Both the position numbers and the translations under genes were made by a program. The notes beneath the pieces were generated by a model that made no database searches, was not told the DNA's origin, and saw nothing but the letters and a program-made list of their open reading frames with translations. Positions 56,008 through 64,000 of a DNA stretch of 64,000 nucleotides are shown piece after piece. This stretch comes from Pohlia nutans (taxonomy: Eukaryota; Streptophyta; Bryopsida; Bryales; Mniaceae), in the NCBI GenBank assembly GCA_022496805.1, contig CM040088.1:21607001-21671000 (forward strand). The letters are read 5' to 3'. Position 1 is the stretch's first letter. Every line of letters starts with the position of its first letter.

Positions 56008-57309
56008 CATGAGTCTAAATTATAAATGAAACATCATTTATTCATTTAAATATATCTACTTTCATTTAGTCTTTGGCAATATCAATCATCCTGAGTTGAA
56101 ATTCTTTTTTGAAGTTTTTGGTTATTTCATCACAAAAAGTTGAAGGATATTTAGCAACACATTTCAAATTTATCTTTCAAAATCGCTACATTGCAATATA
56201 TTATCACAAATAAAATCATTGATTAGCCAAGGCTTCTTTTTTCATTTTCTTTTTTCATTACACGTGTGATTTGTTTAGAAAGGGGATGATTGGTGAAAAT
56301 TTTATGCTTCATTTCATGTCACATTAGAGTTAACCGAAAAGTCAACCCAAAGAGAAAAGTTTTAGCAAACTTGTGTTGAATTCCTCTTGAACTCATATTG
56401 AAATATAAATAGACCAAAAACTAGTCTATGATGAGTTGGGAGACAATCTAAAGCAAGCCATTGTCATTATTCTCCACACCTCGCAATGACTCCCACACCT
56501 TTCACCAAAGCTTCAAGCCCATGGCCCACAAGGGGACAATCTATGACACGACACTATTCAACCCAAGTATAGTTCGATAAAGAGGTTAGATGTAGAGCAA
56601 AAAGGGAGGTTAGATGGGCTTCTTTTTGGTTAACTCAATTGTTCCACCAAAAAAATTCAAGATTTAAGTAAATGTTTGAATTTGGAGTTTTATTTGGGCC
56701 AATGGCAAATCAGAGAAACAATCTTTGGAGAAGCATATCTTAGTGAGAATATCTCAATAATGTGGGGCATTCCCTCCAATATAAAGGGAACCGCTGTGGG
56801 GACATTCCCTCCAATATAAAGGGATAAAATTGCCTACAATATAAAAGGATAAAAGTGGGCCCTTGGCAGTTTAACCAATAAAAGAAACGCTGAATGTGTG
56901 CTACAATCTATGATAGTGTGGCAAGTACGCAAGACATTCTAGAATGTCATTGCAGAGAGGATCATTATAATGAGGTTTGAGTGTACATAGGTGACTTTTC
57001 AACTCATAGGAAAGAAATCCATGCAAGTGGGTTGTAAATGGCATGCATGTTGCAGGACTCATAACCAACACACATTTCTCAAAATGTCACATTGTACAGT
57101 GCATGTATGCACCACCTGCTAAGAAACCAGGATTTACACCAGTACACATTAGTATACTTATTTACTATATGATCACTGTCCTCATTCCTCACAAGACCAA
57201 ACAAAATGTTTTTAAAAACCAAATCCAAAACACTAGACTCCATACATAAAAGAGGTCTGAGTGTACACCGGAATAGCACATATCCATCACCCCAAAGTCT
57301 TTTCTGGTA
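56008..57309. other. Gene-free spacer with repeat fragments
   Basis: Bases about 56275-56345 match the right part of TTAA family 1 (AAAATTTTATGCTTCATTTC). Bases 56755-56860 repeat ATTCCCTCCAATATAAAGGG, with relatives near 61740 and 62400. No gene was recognised. Confidence 0.5.
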
Positions 57310-58360
57310 CACGATTGAAGAAGTTATGTTACAAATTTGCCATTCATGTTCAGTCTGCCTTCAGAAATCAGGCCAGGGTACACAATAGCAAGTCCACTGC
57401 ACAAGAGAGCTTGTTTGTCAGCCATGACTTCACCTGAGGTCTCTATTCGTAGACCATCTCGTATCAAAATAGGTTGAAAGATACGCTTGGCAGATAAGAA
57501 TTGAAGTGCACGGATGAACATTTTACTTCCAGCATGCCAAAAGGTCCAGCCGCATGATACGGAGGATCCGCTGATCCACAGTATTTCAAATCCTCTTGCC
57601 AGTCACTCCATGTAGGCTCCAAAACTAACATCCAGCTTGAGAATCTCCCAGCTCCAGCTGTGTCATCTGTAGTAAACCCACAACCCAGTATCTTTGATTA
57701 GAATTATAAAAGTATGCATTTCATCACTGTTTGTGTGGGAACACCTAAAAGCTACACTCTTCATTCTATTTAGTGTCATCTATGACTTGATTTATTGTAG
57801 CATTAGTTCATGATAAGAGTAAATGAGTTATTTTTGTTAAAGCTTTAACATGAAGCATTTCAGTGAATAGTGATTCTAAGAGTGGCCAAACACGAATCCA
57901 AAGCAAGTAATTGACAGATACACCAATCCATGAGATTTGAATTAAGTTGCGAACACATCAGAGTGCATTTAAAAGCCAAGGCAGTGCGATTAGGGAGGGT
58001 TGAGAGTACACTTGTGAATATTTACAGAGTGTTGTGAGCACTAGACCTGAAGCAATTGAAGGAAGAAAATAGTTCAAGAACATACCCTGGCTGGTAGCAG
58101 ACTGCACCAAAATAGCTCGGGAGTACATGTATCCCCTCTTATGATACAATTCTGGCTTGAATATCACTGCGAAATGCTCCCAACTTCGAGAAATGTGGCT
58201 TCCAAATGATGTGAAGAAGATCTTCGCCACGATCCTTGCTCGACAAAAAATGACATGCTATACTTCCTCCACGTCACCTGCAGGGCCCCATCAAATATAG
58301 CATCCAGCACGCCCAAGTCAAGAGCATCCCTCTGCTGATTGTTGTTGAGGGTTTTCAAAA
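57310..58360 (-). pseudogene. Possible exons of an unrecognised gene
   Basis: Three stretches on the minus strand have coding-like composition and splice-like borders. About 58270-58086 follows an ATATAG and includes FFTSFGSHISRSWEHFAVIF before CAG/GTATGT. About 57665-57520 includes WMLVLEPTWSDWQEDLKYCG. About 57521-57324 includes IRDGLRIETSGEVMADKQAL. I do not recognise the protein and could not join the pieces into one clean frame, so this may be a decayed gene or chance. It lies downstream of CDPK gene 2 on the same strand. Confidence 0.3.
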
Positions 58361-58787
58361 ATCCTACATTTTAAGCTTCAAGTCTTGGTGTTGAAAATAT
58401 AGCCGCAGGAGCAACTAAACTACCGCGGGACCAGCTCCCATCTCACAATGAGGACAATGCCTGGAAGCCGCCAAGAAACAAATACCTACAACCCTAGATT
58501 TGATACACCCGGAAATATGGCGGACACCGTCCGAAGACACGAGCTCCAAAACTGCCTGCCTAGTAGTTGCACCGTATCAAAGGGCCTTTCGTGGAACAAA
58601 ATCTACATAATCACGATAACCTGTTTCCTCGAGGCACATTTCTGGCAGTTCCCAATGACAAGGGGCCAGCCAATTTCCACTAATCTCCTCCTCTTCATAA
58701 CGATGATTGCTGTTGCAACAGCAACCAATAAATTGCAGCAAGAAAATTGCTTCAGATATAGACTTATATTTTCCCCCGAAATGTCTA

Positions 58788-60365
58788 TTACCTCACTGGT
58801 AGAGCTTTAGCGGTATTAGGATTCAAAGAACCGTCTCTCAGAAGTCTCATGCTCAAACTATTGAAACGATCCCGTGAGTACTGCCGTGATGCTTTCCTCC
58901 AGTCGGTCCCTCTGCGCATCATGGCCGCGAATTCATCGTAACTGATGCGACCATCCTTGTCGGTATCGACCTCCGACAGAATGCCCTGCACCATATCCGT
59001 CTCGCTTGGGGAGCCCGTCACTGGCTCATTGATGGCTTCCCGCAATTCCTCTGTCTCGATGTACCCGCTGCCATCCGCGTCAAAAACGTCGAAGGCCCTT
59101 CGCAAATGTTCGTCATTATCCAGGCGTTGCAAATGAATGGTGGCAGCTACAAATTCCCCATAATCCAGCGTCCCATTGCCATCCACATCTGCCGCTTCCA
59201 TCAGCATGCGCACTTCGTGCTCTGTCAATTGAGACCCTATCTCAATTAGCCCCATCTTCAGTTTCTCAAAGGTGATGGCGCCTGTGTTGTCCGTGTCCAG
59301 CTTCTCGAACATCTCCTTCAACCCCTCTATCTCCTCCCCACCCAGATGCTCCGCGATCACCTGCAACGCCCGCTTCTTCAGCTTGTTCATCGCCGAGAAC
59401 TGCTTCAGCCGCGACCGAACCGCGTCCAGCGGCACGTTCGGGTTCTTCTTCGCGTTCTGCAACCACGGGTGATCCAGTACCTGCTGCGCATTGTACCGCG
59501 CTTTCGGGTCCGGTTCCAACATGTGCCGCACCAATGACTTCGCTGCGTCAGACACCTTCGGCCACGGATCCCTCTTGAAGTCCAATATCCCGCGCAGAAT
59601 GGCCTGCGCCACGCCTTGCTCCGTCTCCGCCCAGAACGGCGGCACCCCACATAGCAGGATGTACAAAATCACCCCCGCGCTCCACACGTCCACCTCCGGC
59701 CCGTAGTTCCGCTTCAACACCTCCGGCGCCATGTAATACGGACTCCCCACGATCTCAGAGAACTTCTCTCCCGGCTTGAAGAACACCGACAACCCGAAAT
59801 CGATCGCCTTCAACGGCGAGTTCTCGTTCTTGTTCGCGAACAAGAAATTCTCCGGCTTCAAGTCGCGGTGCATCACGCCCTGTCGGTGACACGTCTGCAC
59901 GACCTCCACAATGGTCCGCGTCACCTGCGCCGCGCCCCGCTCCGTGTAATGACCCCGCGCAATGATGCGATCGAAAAGCTCCCCGCCCTCGCAAAGCTCC
60001 ATCACCAAATGCACCGCGCTGTCGTCCTCGTACGCCCCCTTGAGCGTCACGATGTTGGGATGCTCCGGCAAATGCTTCATGATGGCGACCTCCCGCCGCA
60101 CATCCTCCACATCCACCGCAGTCCTCAGCTTCTTCTTGGAGATCGACTTGCAAGCGAAAACCTCCTGCGTCTCCTTGTCCGTACACAGATACGTGATGCC
60201 AAACTCCCCACGCCCGAGCTCCCTGCCCAGCACATACTTGTCCAATATCCGCGCCTTCGGCTGGTTCTTCAAAATCTGCGAGTTCGTCTGATAAACATCC
60301 GCAAACGGATTCGACTTCGCCTTCCTCGACTTCTTCGACGCGGAGCCAACACAACAGTTCCCCAT
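58788..60365 (-). CDS. CPK: Calcium-dependent protein kinase, group III-like (gene 2)
   Basis: A 525-residue CDPK. The ATG at 60363-60365 gives [13 protein letters not shown], with myristoylation (Gly2) and palmitoylation (Cys4/Cys5) sites. The open frame continues further upstream, but that part is not CDPK-like and is taken as leader. The kinase domain has [20 protein letters not shown] and APE in the expected order, then the autoinhibitory junction and four EF-hands with intact acidic loops. The tail is again [19 protein letters not shown]. Compared with gene 1 the kinase domain is nearly identical (main change NKNENS for NQKESS), while the N-terminus, the EF3-EF4 region and the last 15 residues differ. 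No coding intron. The two genes point towards each other, about 53 kb apart. Confidence 0.95.
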   Translation of the reverse strand: MGNCCVGSASKKSRKAKSNPFADVYQTNSQILKNQPKARILDKYVLGRELGRGEFGITYLCTDKETQEVFACKSISKKKLRTAVDVEDVRREVAIMKHLPEHPNIVTLKGAYEDDSAVHLVMELCEGGELFDRIIARGHYTERGAAQVTRTIVEVVQTCHRQGVMHRDLKPENFLFANKNENSPLKAIDFGLSVFFKPGEKFSEIVGSPYYMAPEVLKRNYGPEVDVWSAGVILYILLCGVPPFWAETEQGVAQAILRGILDFKRDPWPKVSDAAKSLVRHMLEPDPKARYNAQQVLDHPWLQNAKKNPNVPLDAVRSRLKQFSAMNKLKKRALQVIAEHLGGEEIEGLKEMFEKLDTDNTGAITFEKLKMGLIEIGSQLTEHEVRMLMEAADVDGNGTLDYGEFVAATIHLQRLDNDEHLRRAFDVFDADGSGYIETEELREAINEPVTGSPSETDMVQGILSEVDTDKDGRISYDEFAAMMRRGTDWRKASRQYSRDRFNSLSMRLLRDGSLNPNTAKALPVR

Positions 60366-61138
60366 TCTCCTAACCCTCCCGTTTTCAACCCTTATCACTC
60401 TTCCGTTTCCTCCGCCTCCAGTCACAACTCCGTGACCGCCGGAGAATTCCGAAACCCCCAACCCTCGCCGTGGTCCTTCAAACCTCCGAAAAAACAAGCA
60501 ACAACAAAAAAACAGACCTCCACACGCACCAAAAAAAAAATTGTATATATCAAATCTAAAAGCTCCAAAAACGGCTCTCCACACCGAACGAATATGAAAA
60601 GAAACAGAAAAATTCAAATCCTGGCTACAGATTACAATGCGGCCAGACTCGATCGACAAGGACCAACACCGATCTGTCTCTCTTCTCTCCGCGTGAGTGT
60701 GCTCTGGCACACACGGTCTCGTTGAGAGTCCTGCCAACGACTATGAATGGCTGAATGCATACATGTAAGTATGCATGACCCTATGACCATGGGCTGGGCT
60801 CGTAGGACACGGTTATAGGTGGGGTCCACGGTGTCGGAAAAGGGAAGATACCGAGGAGGGACCGATGGAGCTTCGGGCCTCTACGTGGTCAAACGAGGCC
60901 GCCGTACATTCCCGGGAACCAGAATGGCTGAGGGGATTTCTGAATGTCACTAGAAGGTTCTCTGGAAGCTACTGGCTGTTGTTGTGTCTTGGGAAGCAAG
61001 TTCTAGAACCTCCATCTGTCATTATAGTGTGGTGACCCCCCTGGCTTTTAAAGACTTGATGTATGGCCATATGTTTTTGTATGTATCTATTCCGTGCAAG
61101 CATGTGATTGTTGTTGTATTTCATTGGCGAAACCGCCT
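60366..61138 (-). promoter_or_regulatory. Presumed leader and promoter of CDPK gene 2
   Basis: Bases 60366-60730 are GC-richer and CT-rich on the transcribed strand, like a 5' UTR. Beyond that lies mixed sequence up to the next MITE. No core promoter motif can be fixed by eye. Confidence 0.4.
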
Positions 61139-61727
61139 TTAACCCCTACATGCCCACATCTCTCTCCAGATTGGGCAGTTTTGAAAAGATGCATTATTAA
61201 ATGCAACTAAGAGGGATATTTTGAACTTGATGTATGAATAAAAGTTGTACAATATGAATTTTAGATTCTATCCATATGGTTAAATCTATGATTGTTGTCA
61301 CCAATATTTTTTAATAAAATTTGAAACTTAATTATTCAAAATTCTTTTTGTAATTCGATTACGAACAAGATATTGACAATTCGTAGATGAAATTTGTTAT
61401 AACGGGTTGAAATGTAATACTCTAAGTGTTGTGGTTTTTGGAGATTTTTTGGTTGCTTGATTCTATGAGTTGACTTTTTTAAGAGCACTTTTGATTCATT
61501 TTAAACTAAAGTCTTAGAAATTTTTGGTGAATCAGTGCAACCTGAAATGAGGCATAATATTTTCACAAATCATCCCCTTTTTAATTGTATCATACATGCA
61601 TGAAGCTAACCTCCCATAAAATCTATAGTAAAAAATCCAAACTACAAAAAGTACATGATGGATGAGAAAAATTGGATGAAATGTGTACATCATTCAAAAA
61701 ATGGATGCTTGGACGGTTAGGGGTTAA
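61139..61727 (+). mobile_element. TTAA MITE family 1, complete copy
   Basis: TTAACCCCTACATGCCCACA at the left and GGACGGTTAGGGGTTAA at the right, 589 bp. All conserved internal blocks are present in the same order as 41948-42522. It lies about 770 bp upstream of CDPK gene 2. Confidence 0.92.
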
Positions 61728-61953
61728 AGGGATCCTTTTATATTTGAGGGAATGTCCCACAGTGGTTATCATCCAGGTTGTTTAGCAACAACAAAAAAAG
61801 ATTGGTACTAATGTGTTTGAGTACACTTACTTGTAGGAATTTGGTTCTTTGACACTAGTCCATTGCGACTAAAATGGTCCTAAACAACTTGATTTTAAAA
61901 GCATGTAGTTGTTTTGGACCATTTCAGAATCAATTTTAAAGGATCAAATTTCA

Positions 61954-62277
61954 ACTACACTAAATGGCGTATTTAGTGTCCATGACACTATCTCTTAAAT
62001 CTGAACACTAATTAATTCTAGGGAGATGTAGTGTCATCGTAAGAAAAAAAGGAATGTAGTGTTCCAATTACATATAGCAACTTTATAATAAATATAGCAT
62101 GCCACCTGATGTCACTCTTATTACTTGGAAAGAACATTGGACTTTCAATGAAAGTGATAATAACAAGTGGCAAACTCCTATGAAGTGTCAAGGGACACTA
62201 TTTCTCTTCACCTTTGAACGAATTGTGGTAAAGAACATCAATTATCTTTGAACACTAAATATGCCATTTAGTGTAGT
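61954..62277. mobile_element. 324-bp TIR MITE
   Basis: Inverted ends ACTACACTAAATGGCGTATT and ACTACACTAAATGGCATATT (read inward), continuing TAGTGT. Internal GTGTCA/TGACAC motifs recur. Non-coding; target duplication unclear. Confidence 0.7.
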
Positions 62278-64000
62278 GACCCTTCTAAATATAGATATAT
62301 AGAAACTCCGGTCCTCTTTTGAAGCTAACGTGATTGCTCGACCCACATATAGAACAATGTCCTATATAAGTATACAAAGTATTTAAATACACTCGAAGGG
62401 ACTATTTATATCCCTTTATATCGAGGGAATGTCTCACAACGGTTATTGTGTATGTTGTTTTTCCAATAAAAGAAGCGTTGATCAATACCAATGTATTTGA
62501 ATTCACCCTTCTATCTAAGTATACAACGTTTTTAAATACATTCAAACCTCCTTAATATGATCACTTTGGGTCTCAACTTCTTGAATATGACATTGTTTGA
62601 ACGTGTGACAAATGTGTCACCATCAATAATAGTGCTCCAAATTGGTACAATATGTAAAGCATTTGCCATTATTGCGTCATTATTCATATTTAATAATTAT
62701 ATAAAATGTTTAAATATATTTAAGATGGAATATTTGCAGAATATTTCGAATCTTTTAATAATATGTGGGATATTTATAGAATATTATTGGAATATTATTT
62801 AATCTCTTTACACATCTAAGGTGTAACAACGCACCATTTTTTACACATTTGGATCCAAATGCTATTAATATTTGTTTTTAAATACTTTATATCAATTTTT
62901 TCATATTCCTATGATTCATATTTCGAGAATTTTTCACATTTGCATTTTAATGACCACCAGAAATTACAAAATGTAAAAAAACGATAAACCCAACCTATAA
63001 TTACATATTTCGGTCGCCCTACTATGAACACACCTTGTATTAGATGGATAATACAAAGCAAGTACAAGTATGGAGCTCGAGGGACTAATTTGGAGATTTA
63101 TCAATCTGTTTGGGATTTGATATTCCTTTGGGCTCATGCACCATGTGCAATACTAGGGGTCGCGTTTTGGTTTTCAAATCCTATTTTTATCATATGTGGC
63201 TTCGTGAAAAAATATTTAATCCCTAAATGACATGAGTCGTGTATATATTTGTGTATAAGCATGTGATTGATTTCACTATAATACATTAATGTATTTGAAT
63301 ATGCCCTTCTACTTGAGGGCAATGGTCTGATATGGGTACTCCTCTTGAAATAATGTGATTTTAGATAAATGTCCTTTTTCATAAGGAAAAAATATTGGAA
63401 AATTACAAAAATTAGATGGTTTTATAGATGGCATGGTTGGAGTTGCATATATGGTGTTAAAGACACAAAATTTGACACATATAAAATGAGTTACACATAG
63501 TCACACATAAGATTACGCGTAATCGGAGTACCTATATCAGACCATTATTCTTGAATACACAAAATATTAGAAAACACCGATATATTTTGGTAGATGATAC
63601 AAAGAAGTATATGGTGGTTGTATGTATGAAGCCCAAATGACAATTAGAAGTTAAAGATAAACATAACATTCTTTAGCATCCCCACTGTTCATTCTTGGGA
63701 ATCAACATCGCAAGCTAAAACCATTGCAAGAATTGTAATCTTTTAGAGAATCAAAGCCATCTCTGCCTAAGGATGGCTTGGCAATTCAATAATCTTTTGT
63801 TTTTTTTAATAGTTTCTACATGTTCCACATCATCAATTCCCTTCTTTGGCACATATTGATTAGGAGGATTAATTGATTACCAGCTGAATGTCAATCAAGT
63901 GGCCCTGGGTACTCGATGATGTCCTGACTGTTATACGATGTGGCACAAATTTCACCTCTGGATTTCATGGTTCCATGACTTTGGCGGCTTGGGGTTTGTT
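62278..64000. other. Gene-free end of the window
   Basis: AT-rich DNA; bases about 62400-62480 repeat the TATATCGAGGGAATGTCTCA motif seen near 61740 and 56770. No gene or RNA was recognised. Confidence 0.45.

Noticed and set aside
59868..60725. A 285-codon plus-strand frame opposite CDPK gene 2
   Set aside because: It is antisense to a strongly supported kinase gene and its leader and has no recognisable domain.

Overview
The window looks like nuclear DNA of a land plant with a repeat-rich genome, probably a non-seed plant (bryophyte or lycophyte grade); the lineage is inference. Supporting signs are two plant-type calcium-dependent protein kinases (CDPKs), introns with GT-AG borders, plant-style MITEs, a Mutator-like element (MULE) and a Ty3/gypsy retrotransposon. 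The host CDPK genes are GC-rich and intronless in the coding part, set in AT-rich intergenic DNA that is almost wholly made of nested transposable elements.

Layout. 0-3.3 kb: MITEs and a TIR element. 3.9-5.5 kb: CDPK gene 1 (+). 5.5-18.2 kb: gene-poor DNA with TTAA-flanked MITEs, a 1.0 kb palindrome, a TIR element and a broken kinase-like gene (-). 18.2-28.0 kb: one complete but decayed Ty3/gypsy element on the minus strand with near-identical 412/413-bp LTRs, gag, protease, RT, RNase H, integrase and an extra long ORF downstream of pol; a 239-bp MITE sits in its RT. 28.4-37.7 kb: a foldback element whose right arm was hit by an 8.3 kb MULE. The MULE carries a dead SWIM-type transposase, arrays of tandem repeats holding a 14-bp palindrome, and on the other strand a five-exon gene, apparently intact, that resembles an N4/N6-type (beta-class) DNA methyltransferase. 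37.7-43.4 kb: further MITEs and an isolated exon resembling the N-terminus of histone chaperone HIRA. 43.5-46.0 kb: a small plant gene with a 5'-UTR intron. 46.7-49.1 kb: a secreted proline-rich protein gene split by a 1 kb insertion. 49.7-58.4 kb: more MITEs, a 1.6 kb foldback and uncertain exons. 58.8-60.4 kb: CDPK gene 2 (-), a close paralogue of gene 1 in inverted orientation. 60.7-64 kb: MITEs and nothing else recognised.

The commonest theme is a group of short non-autonomous elements bounded by TTAA and ending in CCCCTAA...TTAGGGG, the pattern expected of piggyBac- or Kolobok-type transposition. At least four unrelated internal sequences share these ends, and one insertion is nested in another with the TTAA duplicated. 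The most striking single item is the methyltransferase-like passenger gene of the MULE, whose splice phases and reading frame are intact although the transposase beside it is full of stops. All names rest on reading motifs by eye; no search was run.
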